This document shows, piece by piece, positions 26,645 to 35,364 of a DNA stretch of 64,000 bases (the stretch's first letter is position 1; each line of letters begins with the position of its first letter). The notes beneath the pieces were generated by a model. It was not told the origin of the DNA, did no database searches, and saw only the letters and a program-made list of their open reading frames with translations. This DNA comes from Streptomyces sp. SID8352. Its GTDB lineage: Bacteria > Actinomycetota > Actinomycetes > Streptomycetales > Streptomycetaceae. The DNA is taken from positions 56,889 to 120,888 of the forward strand of contig NZ_WWGX01000091.1 in NCBI RefSeq assembly GCF_009862265.1. Direction: 5' to 3'. A program made the position numbers and the translations under genes.

Positions 26645-26881
26645 TTATCGCGCGGTGGACGTGTAGGGCAGCAGCGCCATCTCACGGCTGTTCTTGACGG
26701 CCGTGGCGACGTCACGCTGGTGCTGCGTGCAGTTGCCGGTCACGCGGCGGGCACGGATCTTGCCGCGGTCGGAAATGAACTTCCGCAGCATGTTCGTGTC
26801 CTTGTAGTCCACGTACGTGACCTTGTCCTTGCAGAAAGCGCAGACCTTCTTCTTCGGCTTGCGCACAGGCGGCTTCGCCAT
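26645..26881 (-). CDS. rpsR: 30S ribosomal protein S18 (Cys-containing, zinc-binding type)
   Basis: A 78-residue S18. It has the CxxC motif CAFCKDK plus a third Cys in GNCTQHQ, typical of the zinc-binding C+ paralogue. Streptomyces also have a zinc-free C- paralogue elsewhere that replaces it under zinc starvation. The ATG at 26881 follows AGGAG. Co-transcribed with ssb and rplI. Confidence 0.97.
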   Translation of the reverse strand: MAKPPVRKPKKKVCAFCKDKVTYVDYKDTNMLRKFISDRGKIRARRVTGNCTQHQRDVATAVKNSREMALLPYTSTAR

Positions 26882-26924
26882 GGTGTATCTCCTGTGTGAT
26901 CAAGAAGTGTGGGGTACGGCCCGC

Positions 26925-27515
26925 CTAGAAGGGGGGCTCGTCCGAGTAGCCGCCGCCACCGCCACCGCCGCCGGAGTTTCCACCCCAGCCACCGCCGCCC
27001 TGGTTGCCACCGGCGGGAGCGCCGGTCGCCCACGGGTCGTCGGCCGGTGCGCCGCCGCCCTGCTGGCCGCCGCCGGGGCCGCCGCCCCAGCCGCCGCCAC
27101 CCTGGCCGCCGCCGCCACCGCCACCGCCGTAGCCGCCCTGGCCACCGCGGCCCGAGGTCTTGGTGACCTTGGCCGTGGCGTTGCGGAGGCTGGCGCCGAC
27201 CTCGTCGACGTCCAGCTCGTAGACCGTGCGCTTGACGCCCTCACGGTCCTCGTAGGACCGCTGCTTCAGCCGGCCCTGCACGATGACGCGCATGCCTCGC
27301 TGGAGCGACTCGGCGACGTTCTCCGCCGCCTGGCGCCAGACCGAGCAGGTCAGGAAAAGGCTCTCGCCGTCCTTCCACTCGTTCGTCTGGCGGTCGAAGG
27401 TGCGGGGGGTCGACGCGACACGGAACTTCGCGACGGCCGCACCGGACGGGGTGAAGCGCAGCTCGGGGTCGTCGACAAGATTGCCGACGACCGTGATGAC
27501 GGTCTCGCCTGCCAT
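26925..27515 (-). CDS. ssb: Single-stranded DNA-binding protein SsbA
   Basis: A 196-residue SSB that coats single-stranded DNA at forks. The OB-fold covers residues 1-110 (ITVVGNLVDDPELRFTPSGA, VWRQAAENV). A glycine-rich low-complexity linker with poly-Gly runs follows, ending in the acidic DEPPF tip used for partner binding. Location between rpsF and rpsR is the standard bacterial arrangement and identifies the essential SsbA rather than a sporulation paralogue. The ATG at 27515 is preceded by GAGAGG. Confidence 0.96.
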   Translation of the reverse strand: MAGETVITVVGNLVDDPELRFTPSGAAVAKFRVASTPRTFDRQTNEWKDGESLFLTCSVWRQAAENVAESLQRGMRVIVQGRLKQRSYEDREGVKRTVYELDVDEVGASLRNATAKVTKTSGRGGQGGYGGGGGGGGQGGGGWGGGPGGGQQGGGAPADDPWATGAPAGGNQGGGGWGGNSGGGGGGGGYSDEPPF

Positions 27516-27592
27516 AAGGGAACCTCTCGGCGGGTTTGCTGCTGGCTGCTGGTACTGCTACTCGGATCCCGGGACCGACTGAGCCAGGGGGC

Positions 27593-27883
27593 TCAGTGGT
27601 TCTCGGGACGGAGGACCTTGGTCCGGAGGACCGACTCGTTCAGGTTCATCTGGCGGTCGAGCTCCTTGACGACCGCAGGCTCGGCCTGCAGGTCGATGAC
27701 CGAGTAGATGCCCTCGGGCTTCTTCTTGATCTCGTACGAGAGACGACGACGGCCCCAGGTGTCGACCTTCTCGACCTTTCCGCCGCCGTCACGGACGACA
27801 GAGAGGAAGTTCTCGATCAGCGGGGAGACAGCACGCTCCTCGAGATCGGGGTCGAGGATGACCATCACCTCGTAGTGACGCAT
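27593..27883 (-). CDS. rpsF: 30S ribosomal protein S6
   Basis: A 96-residue S6, the S18 partner on the 30S platform. MRHYEVMVILDPDLEERAVS and GRRRLSYEIKKKPEGIYSVI are diagnostic. The ATG at 27883 has AAGGAGG nine bases upstream. First gene of the operon; its promoter lies in the 274-bp gap to the divergent membrane protein. Confidence 0.98.
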   Translation of the reverse strand: MRHYEVMVILDPDLEERAVSPLIENFLSVVRDGGGKVEKVDTWGRRRLSYEIKKKPEGIYSVIDLQAEPAVVKELDRQMNLNESVLRTKVLRPENH

Positions 27884-28157
27884 GTGGAACCCACCTCCTT
27901 TGGACTCAGCGGCCACGGTCGTTCCGTGGCAGGAGGGTTGCGATGCGTAGCACCGGTATCTGCGATTGAACCAGGCCCCACTGACAACGGGCCCTCTCCG
28001 AGGAGCGGCCCGGTCGCGGCTGGAAGCAGACACCAGTGCAGAAGGTACAGAGTACCCGCCCACCGCCCTCCGGTTGAAATCAGCCGGTGAGGGGGCGCAA
28101 TCTGTACTGACCGGATGTGAAGGGCCACGACGCACTGCCTTCGGCAGGAGGTTCCCC

Positions 28158-28478
28158 ATGGCACAGATCATGCGACCCGCCAAGCCCCGGACCGGGATCC
28201 TGGCCACCGACGGCAAGCCGCACCCGCTCCAGGACACCCTGCTGGCCGTGACCCTGGTGCTCGGCGTGCTCTCCCTGGTGACCGCCGGATTCGACAACCT
28301 GCACCTCGTCACCTCCTGGGCGGGCCTCGTCGGCATCCTGACCGGCGGATACGGACAGTTCGTCTCCGCGACGACACGGGAACGCTTCGGCCTGGTGGTG
28401 GGCCTCGGAGCCTGTGCGCTCGGCTTCTACTTCGGCATGGCGCACGGCGGGCTGTTCGGCGGTGTCATCGGCGGCTGA
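28158..28478 (+). CDS. Small membrane protein, three hydrophobic segments
   Basis: A 106-residue protein starting MAQIMRPAKPRTGILATDG. Three hydrophobic segments follow, roughly at residues 28-45, 50-70 and 80-104, the last glycine-rich (FYFGMAHGGLFGGVIGG). The ATG at 28158 has AGGAGG six bases upstream. It is divergent from rpsF and closed by a very strong terminator. Unrecognised; conserved placement next to rpsF in Streptomyces is likely, but I cannot verify it. Confidence 0.82.
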   Translation: MAQIMRPAKPRTGILATDGKPHPLQDTLLAVTLVLGVLSLVTAGFDNLHLVTSWAGLVGILTGGYGQFVSATTRERFGLVVGLGACALGFYFGMAHGGLFGGVIGG

Positions 28479-28494
28479 CCGCCGGCCGTCCCTT

Positions 28495-28546
28495 CCACGG
28501 GAACGGCGGCCTCCCCTCCCACGGGAGCCGGCCGCCGTTCCCGTGG
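28495..28546. terminator. Strong hairpin terminator with 17-bp perfect arms
   Basis: CCACGGGAACGGCGGCC (28495-28511) pairs perfectly with 28530-28546. It lies 17 bp after the stop of the small membrane protein and isolates it from femX. Confidence 0.9.
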
Positions 28547-28660
28547 GAAAGGGACTATCCCCCCGCACCCGGACGGGGCGCTCAAGGGGCGCAGTAGGCT
28601 TCGCGCGTGAGCCGGAGCCCCTGACCCCATGGGGACACACCAGCCCGAGGAGCGCCCCGC

Positions 28661-29782
28661 ATGACCCTGACCCTGAGGACCATCAGCCGCGAGCAGCATC
28701 TGGCCCATATCCAGAGCCTGCCGGCCGCGAGTCACATGCAGGTTCCGGCATGGGCCGACGTCAAGGCGGAATGGCGCTCGGAGAACCTCGGCTGGTTCGA
28801 CGACCGCACCGGCGAGCTGGTCGGCACGGGCCTGGTCCTCTACCGGCAGCTTCCCAAGATCAAGCGGTACCTCGCGTACCTGCCCGAGGGCCCGGTCATC
28901 AACTGGTTCGCGCCGAACCTCCAGGACTGGATCGAGCCCATGCTCGCGCACCTGAAGCAGCAGGGCGCCTTCTCGGTGAAGATGGGCCCGCCGGTGATCA
29001 TCCGGCGCTGGGACGCCGTGTCCATCAAGAAGGGCATCCAGGACCCGGACGTCAAGCGCCTGCGGGACATCGAGGCGGACCACATCGAACCGCGGGCCTT
29101 CGAGGTCGCCGACAAGCTGCGCCGCATGGGCTGGCAGCAGGGCGAGGACGGCGGCGCGGGCTTCGGTGACGTGCAGCCCCGCTACATCTTCCAGGTGCCG
29201 CTGGCCAACCGCTCCCTGGAAGAGGTCCACAAGAACTTCAACCAGCTCTGGCGCCGCAACATCAAGAAGGCGGAGAAGGCCGGAGTCGAGGTCGTCCAGG
29301 GCGGCTACCACGATCTGGAGGAGTGGCAGCGCCTCTACGAGATCACCGCGGTGCGCGACCGCTTCCGCCCGCGCCCGCTGTCGTACTTCCAGCGCATGTG
29401 GTCGGCGCTCAACAGCGAGGACCCCAACCGGATGCGCCTGTACTTCGCGCGCCACAACGGGGTGAACCTGTCGGCGGCGACCATGCTGGTCGTCGGCGGG
29501 CACGTCTGGTACTCCTACGGCGCCTCCGACAACATCGGCCGCGAGGTCCGCCCCTCGAACGCCATGCAGTGGGCGATGCTCCGCGACTCCTACGCCCTCG
29601 GTGCCACCGTCTACGACCTGCGCGGCATCTCCGACTCGCTGGACGAGAACGACCACCTCTTCGGTCTGATCCAGTTCAAGGTCGGCACCGGCGGCCAGGC
29701 GGCCGAGTACCTCGGCGAGTGGGACTTCCCGCTGAACAAACTGCTCCACAAGGCCCTCGACATCTACATGTCGCGGCGCTGA
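28661..29782 (+). CDS. FemX-like peptidoglycan interpeptide bridge aminoacyltransferase
   Basis: A 373-residue FemABX-type enzyme built of two GNAT-like folds. Streptomyces FemX adds the bridge glycine to lipid II from glycyl-tRNA. Typical segments: LPAASHMQVPAWADVKAEWR at the N-terminus, YLPEGPVINW, the substrate-binding NFNQLWRRNIKKAEKAGVEV, and VYDLRGISDSLDENDHLFGL near the C-terminus. The ATG at 28661 has GAGGAG eight bases upstream. It is followed by an alanine-racemase-like gene 118 bp downstream. Exact residue added is inferred from the genus, not seen. Confidence 0.88.
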   Translation: MTLTLRTISREQHLAHIQSLPAASHMQVPAWADVKAEWRSENLGWFDDRTGELVGTGLVLYRQLPKIKRYLAYLPEGPVINWFAPNLQDWIEPMLAHLKQQGAFSVKMGPPVIIRRWDAVSIKKGIQDPDVKRLRDIEADHIEPRAFEVADKLRRMGWQQGEDGGAGFGDVQPRYIFQVPLANRSLEEVHKNFNQLWRRNIKKAEKAGVEVVQGGYHDLEEWQRLYEITAVRDRFRPRPLSYFQRMWSALNSEDPNRMRLYFARHNGVNLSAATMLVVGGHVWYSYGASDNIGREVRPSNAMQWAMLRDSYALGATVYDLRGISDSLDENDHLFGLIQFKVGTGGQAAEYLGEWDFPLNKLLHKALDIYMSRR

Positions 29783-29900
29783 CCCGCGCCCCGGGCCGCG
29801 GGCTCCAGTACCGTCGGAACGGCTGTCGCGGTTCCGCCCCGTTCCTCCCCTCCCCGTTCTCCGCCACACCTCAGCCACGAGAAAGGTCCCAGGTCCGGCC

Positions 29901-30932
29901 ATGGCGCTCACGCTCTACGTCGACACCGCGCGCTGGCGTGCGCACCACAAGCACGTGCAGGAGCAGTTCCCCGGGCTGGTCCCGGTCTGCAAGGGCAACG
30001 GTTACGGCTTCGGGCACGAACGCCTGGCGGAGGAGGCCACGCGGCTGGGCTCCGACATCCTCGCCGTCGGCACGACGTACGAGGCCGCCCGGATCAAGGA
30101 CTTCTTCAGCGGCGACCTGCTGGTGCTGACGCCGTACCGACGCGGTGAGGAGCCGGTGCCGCTGCCCGACCGCGTCGTCCGCTCGGTGTCGTCGGTGGAC
30201 GGGGTGTACGGCCTGGTGGGTGCGCGCGTGGTCATCGAGGTGATGTCCTCGATGAAGCGGCACGGGGTCGGGGAGCAGGACCTGCCGCAGTTGCACGCCG
30301 CCATAGAGAACATCCGCCTGGAGGGCTTCGCCATCCACCTTCCGCTGGACCGCACCGACGGCTCGGACGCCGTCGAGGAGGTCATCGGCTGGATGGACCG
30401 GCTGCGCGCGGCCCGGCTGCCGCTGCACACGATGTTCGTCAGCCACCTCAGGGCCGAGGAACTGACCCGGTTGCAGCAGCAGTTCCCGCAGACCCGTTTC
30501 CGCGCCCGTATCGGCACCCGGCTGTGGCTGGGGGACCACGAGGCCACCGAGTACCGCGGGGCCGTCCTGGACGTCACGCGGGTGGCGAAGGGCGAGCGCT
30601 TCGGCTACCGCCAGCAGAAGGCGGCCTCCGACGGCTTCCTGGTGGTCGCGGCGGGCGGCACCTCCCACGGGGTGGGCCTGGAGGCGCCGAAGGCGCTGCA
30701 CGGCGTGATGCCGCGGGCCAAGGGGGTCGCCCGGGCCGGTCTGGCCACGGTCAACCGGAACCTCTCGCCGTTCGTCTGGGGCGGCAAGCAGCGCTGGTTC
30801 GCGGAACCGCCGCACATGCAGGTCTCGATCCTGTTCGTGCCCGCGGACGCCCCCGAGCCCAAGGTGGGGGACGAACTGGTGGCCCATCTGCGGCACACCA
30901 CCACGCAGTTCGACCGCCTCGTCGACCGCTGA
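29901..30932 (+). CDS. Alanine-racemase-like PLP enzyme
   Basis: A 343-residue fold-type III PLP protein. The PLP lysine is in VPVCKGNGYGFGHERLAE, matching the VKANAYGHG motif of alanine racemases; RIGTRLWLGD corresponds to the second conserved block. The first strand (LTLYVDTARWRAHH) is also recognisable. It is somewhat shorter than canonical alanine racemase (about 370-390) and diverged, so another amino-acid substrate or a PLP-carrier role is possible. Position next to the FemX-like gene suggests a cell-wall connection. Confidence 0.82.
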   Translation: MALTLYVDTARWRAHHKHVQEQFPGLVPVCKGNGYGFGHERLAEEATRLGSDILAVGTTYEAARIKDFFSGDLLVLTPYRRGEEPVPLPDRVVRSVSSVDGVYGLVGARVVIEVMSSMKRHGVGEQDLPQLHAAIENIRLEGFAIHLPLDRTDGSDAVEEVIGWMDRLRAARLPLHTMFVSHLRAEELTRLQQQFPQTRFRARIGTRLWLGDHEATEYRGAVLDVTRVAKGERFGYRQQKAASDGFLVVAAGGTSHGVGLEAPKALHGVMPRAKGVARAGLATVNRNLSPFVWGGKQRWFAEPPHMQVSILFVPADAPEPKVGDELVAHLRHTTTQFDRLVDR

Positions 30933-30934
30933 TC

Positions 30935-30963
30935 ACGGGCGGGGCGTCGACCGCCCCGCCCGT
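30935..30963. terminator. Hairpin terminator between the racemase-like gene and GT87
   Basis: Perfect 12-bp arms ACGGGCGGGGCG (30935-30946) and CGCCCCGCCCGT (30952-30963) with a five-base loop, starting three bases after the racemase stop. Confidence 0.88.
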
Positions 30964-30979
30964 CCCGTACGACCACCCG

Positions 30980-31008
30980 CCGGCGGTTCGCTCAGAGCGA
31001 ACCGCCGG
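30980..31008. terminator. 29-bp palindrome overlapping the GT87 stop codon
   Basis: Arms CCGGCGGTTCGCTC and GAGCGAACCGCCGG (14 bp each) flank a single A. The GT87 stop codon lies within the palindrome. With so small a loop it may form a hairpin with an open centre or act as a DNA site; together with 30935-30963 it separates the convergent genes. Confidence 0.75.
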
Positions 31009-32491
31009 TTCGTTGTTCCGTGCCCCACTTCACCTGGGGCGCCTCGGGGTCGGCCGCGGACCGGGAGCCACGGGCGAGCGGTCCCAGGACGAAGACGTCC
31101 TCGGCCCGGTCGAGCACTCCGCCGGAGGGATCGTCGTCCCCGGACCTGCGGACCGGGTCCCGGTCCGGCAGGAGGATGTCGCGCACGACCATGCCGCACA
31201 GGTACAGCGTGCCCAGCAGATGGACGGCGATGGCCCAGTGGTAGCCGTCCGTCGGCAGGCCCTTGTGGGCGTCTCCACTGGTCGTGTACGCGAGGTACAT
31301 CCAGATGCCCAGGAAGTAGAGGACCTCGCAGGCCTGCCAGATCAGGAAGTCCCGCCACTTCGGCCGGGCCAGCACCGCCAGCGGCACCAGCCACAGGACG
31401 TACTGCGGTGAGTAGACCTTGTTGGTGAGGATGAAGGCCGCGACGATGAGGAAGGCGAGCTGGGCGAAGCGCGGGCGCCGGGGCGCGGTCAGCGTGAGCG
31501 CGGCGATGCCCCCGCAGCCCGCCAGCATCAGGACGATGGCGAGGGTGTTGACGGATTCGGTGGCGGGTGGGTCGGGGGAATTCTGCACGAGGATCAGCCA
31601 GAAGGATCCGAAGTCGACGCCCCGTTCCTGGCTGAAGGTGTAGAACTTCGACCAGCCCTCGAAGGCGAAGATCATCACCGGCAGGTTCACCACCAGCCAG
31701 GAGAGGACCGTGCCAGCCAGGGCCGCCCCGTACTCCCGCCATCGGCTCGCCCGCCAGCACAGCACGAGCAGCGGGCCGAGCAGCAGGAAGGGGTAGAGCT
31801 TGGCGGCCGTGGCCAGACCCAGCAGCACGCCGAAGGCGAAGGCGTGCCGTCGGGCCCACATCAGCAGGGCGGCGCTCGTCAGGGCCACCGCCAGCAGGTC
31901 CCAGTTGATGGTGGCCGTCAGGGCGAGCGCGGGCGCGAGGGCGACCAGCAGGCCGTCCCAGGGCCGTCGGGCGTGGGTACGGGTCACACAGACGGCGATG
32001 ACGGCGGCGCACGCCATGAGCATTCCGGCGTTGACCATCCAGTACCACTGTTCCTGGTGCTGGATGGTGCCGCTGCCCGTGGTGAGCCAGGCGGCGACCT
32101 CCATGAACACACCGGTGAGCACCGGGTACTCAAGGTAGTCCATGTCGCCGGGGAGCTTGTCGAAGTACGGCACCAGCCCATCGGCGAAGCCGCGCCCCTG
32201 GTAGAGGTGCGGGATGTCCGAGTAGCACGCGTGCGTGTACTGGGTACTGGCGCCGAAGAACCAGCCGCCGTTGTAGCAGGGGGCCTTCTGGACCAGGCCG
32301 AGGACGAACATGCCGATCGCCACGAGCACGATGACCCGGACCGGGGTCCACCAGGACGTCCCGAGCAGGGCCCGGCGTCCGAGGGGACCGCCGATCAGCT
32401 CGCTGCCGGCCGCGGCGACCGGGTCTTCCTGGGTCGGGCGCACCGTGTCCGGCTCGTGTGCGCTCGCTGGCGTCGCTTCTGCACTGGGCAT
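30992..32491 (-). CDS. GT87-type (DUF2029) polyprenyl-phosphate-sugar glycosyltransferase, membrane
   Basis: A 499-residue membrane protein with about ten helices after a 50-residue polar N-terminus. The GT-C pattern is visible: first loop with acidic residues (PGDMDYLEYPVLTG), GLATAAKLYPFLLLGPLLVL in the middle, and YSPQYVLWLVPL, a segment typical of the GT87 mannosyltransferase group. It probably transfers mannose from polyprenyl-phosphate to an extracytoplasmic glycan or glycoprotein. The ATG at 32491 is chosen; an ATG at 32500 adds three residues. Confidence 0.83.
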   Translation of the reverse strand: MPSAEATPASAHEPDTVRPTQEDPVAAAGSELIGGPLGRRALLGTSWWTPVRVIVLVAIGMFVLGLVQKAPCYNGGWFFGASTQYTHACYSDIPHLYQGRGFADGLVPYFDKLPGDMDYLEYPVLTGVFMEVAAWLTTGSGTIQHQEQWYWMVNAGMLMACAAVIAVCVTRTHARRPWDGLLVALAPALALTATINWDLLAVALTSAALLMWARRHAFAFGVLLGLATAAKLYPFLLLGPLLVLCWRASRWREYGAALAGTVLSWLVVNLPVMIFAFEGWSKFYTFSQERGVDFGSFWLILVQNSPDPPATESVNTLAIVLMLAGCGGIAALTLTAPRRPRFAQLAFLIVAAFILTNKVYSPQYVLWLVPLAVLARPKWRDFLIWQACEVLYFLGIWMYLAYTTSGDAHKGLPTDGYHWAIAVHLLGTLYLCGMVVRDILLPDRDPVRRSGDDDPSGGVLDRAEDVFVLGPLARGSRSAADPEAPQVKWGTEQRTGGSL

Positions 32492-32527
32492 GGCCCACAT
32501 CCTGCCGTACGCGCCCGGATATACGGC

Positions 32528-32561
32528 GGGGCCGTCGCACCCCGGCGGGTGCGACGGCCCC
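32528..32561 (-). terminator. Terminator hairpin of the PBP gene
   Basis: Perfect 15-bp arms (32528-32542 and 32547-32561; GGGGCCGTCGCACCC) with loop CGGC. It lies downstream of the PBP stop, just after the parS pair, and 37 bp upstream of the GT87 start. Confidence 0.88.
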
Positions 32562-32597
32562 GTTTCACGTGAAACATGCGGGCGTTTCACGTGAAAC
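32562..32597. promoter_or_regulatory. Pair of parS sites, 22 bp apart
   Basis: Two perfect GTTTCACGTGAAAC copies at 32562-32575 and 32584-32597, start-to-start 22 bp (about two helical turns), so two ParB dimers could sit on the same face. The pair lies between the PBP stop and its terminator hairpin. Confidence 0.95.
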
Positions 32598-32619
32598 GCC
32601 CATGACGGGAGAACAGCGG

Positions 32620-35364
32620 CTATCCGTTGGAGCCGGCGATGAACCCGCCGCCACCGCCACCGTTCTGTCCGCCCCTGACATCATTCTCGTCATCCGTCGG
32701 GGTCGGGGTGGGCGAGGACGACTGACCGCCGTCCCAGCCCCCGTTGTCGTTCCCGGTGCTGTCATTGCCACCGTTCCCGCCGTTCCCCCCGTTCCCGTTG
32801 TCGCCGCCGTTGCCGTTGTCGCCGCCGTCGGTGCCGTTGCCGCCGTTGGACCCGTTGTGGATGCAGTCCCAGTCCCACTCGACGCAGGTGCTGGTCGGGG
32901 TGGGGGACGGCATGGTCTCGGTCTTGGTGGGCGTCGGGGTGGGCGTCGGGCTGGGCTCCTCCTGTGTCGGAGTGGGGGTGGGCGTCGGGCTCGGGGGCGG
33001 GGTGTCGTTGAGGATCTCGCCGATGGGCTCGGGCTTCGGGAACCGCTTCTTCGGCTGCCCCTTCAGCGCGTCGTCCATGTAGTCGTGCCAGATCTGGGCC
33101 GGGAACGACGCACCGTGGATCTTCTCCTCGCCGCCCGTTCCGTACATCTCCAGGAAGCTGCGGTTCTTGATCTTCTCGTCGTCCGGGTAGCGGAACATGC
33201 TGATCGCCGTCGACAGTTGCGGGGTGTAGCCGACGAACCAGGCGGACTTGTTGCCGTCCGTGGTACCCGTCTTGCCCGCCACGTCACGGCCGGGCAGCTG
33301 GGCGTTGGTGCCCGTGCCCTCGTCGACCACGGTCTTCAGCACATCCGTGACGTTGTCCGCGACCTTGGAGGTGAAGGCCTGCTCGGTGGTGACCTTGTGC
33401 GCGTAGATCGTCCCCTCCTTGCTGGTCACCTTGGTGACGGAGTAGGGGGCGCGCTGCTTGCCGCTGGCGGCGAAGGTCGCGTACGCGCCCGCCATGCGGA
33501 TCGCGCTCGGCTCCGAGACGCCGATGGAGAAGGAGGGGTATCCGGCGCCCGCCAGACTGCTCTCCAGCAGGCCCGCCTCGACGGCGGTCTGCTTCACCTT
33601 GTCCAGACCGACGTCCATGCCGAGCTGCACGAAGGCGGAGTTCACCGACAGCCGCATCGCCTCGCGGAGGTCGACCTTGTAGTCCGGCGGATCTCCGACC
33701 GACTCCTTGCCGTCGTTCTCCTGGAACAGCTCCTTGCCCTTCTCGTCCTTCCAGACCGACCCGTCGTAGTTCTTGATCTGGAGGTCGTTCTTGCCGTTGT
33801 AGAAGCTCTTCGGCGAGACGAGGGTGCGCTCGTCGAGTCCCTGCGCCTCCCCGAGATCCGGATCGCGCACTCCCCACTTCATCGCCGCGGCCAGCACGAA
33901 CGGCTTGAACGTCGAACCGACCTGGGCACCCGTCACATCGGCGTTGTTGGTGAAGTGCTTGGTCGCGTCGGCGCCGCCGTAGACGGCCTCGATGGCCCCG
34001 GTCTCGGGGTTCACCGAGGCTCCGCCGAACTGGACGTGCGTGTCCAGTTCGGGACGCTTCTCGGGGTCGATCTTCTCCTTGTAGACGCGCTGGACCGCGG
34101 CCTCGAGCTGGTCGACCTTCTTCTTGTCGAAGGTCGTGTAGATCGAGTAGCCGCCCTTCTCCAGCTGGTCCCGGGTGACGAGGTCGTTCTTGATCAGCGT
34201 CGAGTTGGCCAGGTCGACCAGATAGCCCACCTGCCCGCTGAGCTGGGTGTTCGACCGCGGACGCTGCCAGCGCGGCATCTGCGTGTGCTTCGCCCGCTCC
34301 TCGGGGCTCAGGGCGTCGTACTCGACCATCTTGTCCAGCGTGTCCTGCATCTGCCGGAAGGCGCGGGCCGAGTTGGCCTCGGGGGTGGCGGCCGGGTCGA
34401 TCGAGGTGGCGCCGGCCGGGTCGTAGTACGTCGCGCCCTTGACCATGGCGGCCAGGAAGGCGCACTGGCCGGGGTTCAGGTCGACGGCGTCCGTGTTGAA
34501 GTACGCGCGGGCGGCGGCCTGGATCCCGTAGGCACCGCGGCCGTAGTACGTGGAGTTCAGATAGCCCTCGAGGATGTCGTCCTTCTCGACCTCCGCGCCC
34601 ACCTTGATCGAGACCAGTACCTCCGTGGCCTTGCGGGAGAGGGTCTGCGACTGGTCGTTGAGCATCGCGTTCTTCACGTACTGCTGGGTGATGGTGGAGC
34701 CACCCTGCGTGTTGCCGCCCTTGGCCATGTTCACCACGGCGCGCGCGATGCCCTTGGGGTCGATGCCGCTGTCGGTGTAGAAGGTCTTGTTCTCCTGGGC
34801 GATGACGGCGTTGCGCATCTCCTTGGGGATCTGGGCGAGGTCGACGATCTGCCGGTTGCGCTCACCGCCCGTGGCGACCATCTGGCTGCCGTCGGCCCAG
34901 TAGTAGACGTTGTTCTGGGCCTGCGCGATCTTCTGGACGTCGGGGATGCCCACCATGGCGTAGGCGAGGCCCGCGGCGCCCAGCAGACCGGCCATGAAGC
35001 CGATGCACAGGCCGGAGACCAGCTTCCAGGACGGCACCCAGCGCTGCCAGCCGTACCTGTCCTGGCGGGGATAGTCGATCAGCCGCTTCCGGCCGGAGGA
35101 GGCGGCGGCGCGGCCGCGGCCGGGCCCGGACGGACCGCCGGGCGCTCTGCGCCGACTGCCTCCACCGCGCTGCGCTGCGCGCCGGGCCTCCGCGCGACCG
35201 CCGTAGGGGCGGCCGCCGTCCTCCGGACCGTGCGAACCGGACGGAGACCCTGTGGCGCCTCGCGGAGCCGCGCGGCGGCCGGAAGCCGGGCCGGACGGAC
35301 CGCGTCGGGCAGCGGCACGTCCGCCTTCCTGCGGCTGCGGCGGTTTGCGACGGTGCTCGCTCAT
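32620..35364 (-). CDS. Bifunctional penicillin-binding protein (class A PBP)
   Basis: A 914-residue class A PBP that polymerises and cross-links peptidoglycan. A long basic, disordered cytoplasmic region (1 to about 110) precedes one TM helix (about 113-138, SGLCIGFMAGLLGAAGLAYA). The GT51 glycosyltransferase domain has IAQENKTFYTDSGID and GGSTITQQYVKNAML. The transpeptidase domain has SxxK in GSTFKPF (about 483), SxN in LSVNSAF (about 572) and KTG in AGKTGTTDGN (about 695). The C-terminal 140 residues are Thr/Pro-rich then Asn/Gly/Asp-rich, with a Cys pair (TCVEWDWDC). The ATG at 35364 follows GAGGAG. Confidence 0.95.
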   Translation of the reverse strand: MSEHRRKPPQPQEGGRAAARRGPSGPASGRRAAPRGATGSPSGSHGPEDGGRPYGGRAEARRAAQRGGGSRRRAPGGPSGPGRGRAAASSGRKRLIDYPRQDRYGWQRWVPSWKLVSGLCIGFMAGLLGAAGLAYAMVGIPDVQKIAQAQNNVYYWADGSQMVATGGERNRQIVDLAQIPKEMRNAVIAQENKTFYTDSGIDPKGIARAVVNMAKGGNTQGGSTITQQYVKNAMLNDQSQTLSRKATEVLVSIKVGAEVEKDDILEGYLNSTYYGRGAYGIQAAARAYFNTDAVDLNPGQCAFLAAMVKGATYYDPAGATSIDPAATPEANSARAFRQMQDTLDKMVEYDALSPEERAKHTQMPRWQRPRSNTQLSGQVGYLVDLANSTLIKNDLVTRDQLEKGGYSIYTTFDKKKVDQLEAAVQRVYKEKIDPEKRPELDTHVQFGGASVNPETGAIEAVYGGADATKHFTNNADVTGAQVGSTFKPFVLAAAMKWGVRDPDLGEAQGLDERTLVSPKSFYNGKNDLQIKNYDGSVWKDEKGKELFQENDGKESVGDPPDYKVDLREAMRLSVNSAFVQLGMDVGLDKVKQTAVEAGLLESSLAGAGYPSFSIGVSEPSAIRMAGAYATFAASGKQRAPYSVTKVTSKEGTIYAHKVTTEQAFTSKVADNVTDVLKTVVDEGTGTNAQLPGRDVAGKTGTTDGNKSAWFVGYTPQLSTAISMFRYPDDEKIKNRSFLEMYGTGGEEKIHGASFPAQIWHDYMDDALKGQPKKRFPKPEPIGEILNDTPPPSPTPTPTPTQEEPSPTPTPTPTKTETMPSPTPTSTCVEWDWDCIHNGSNGGNGTDGGDNGNGGDNGNGGNGGNGGNDSTGNDNGGWDGGQSSSPTPTPTDDENDVRGGQNGGGGGGFIAGSNG

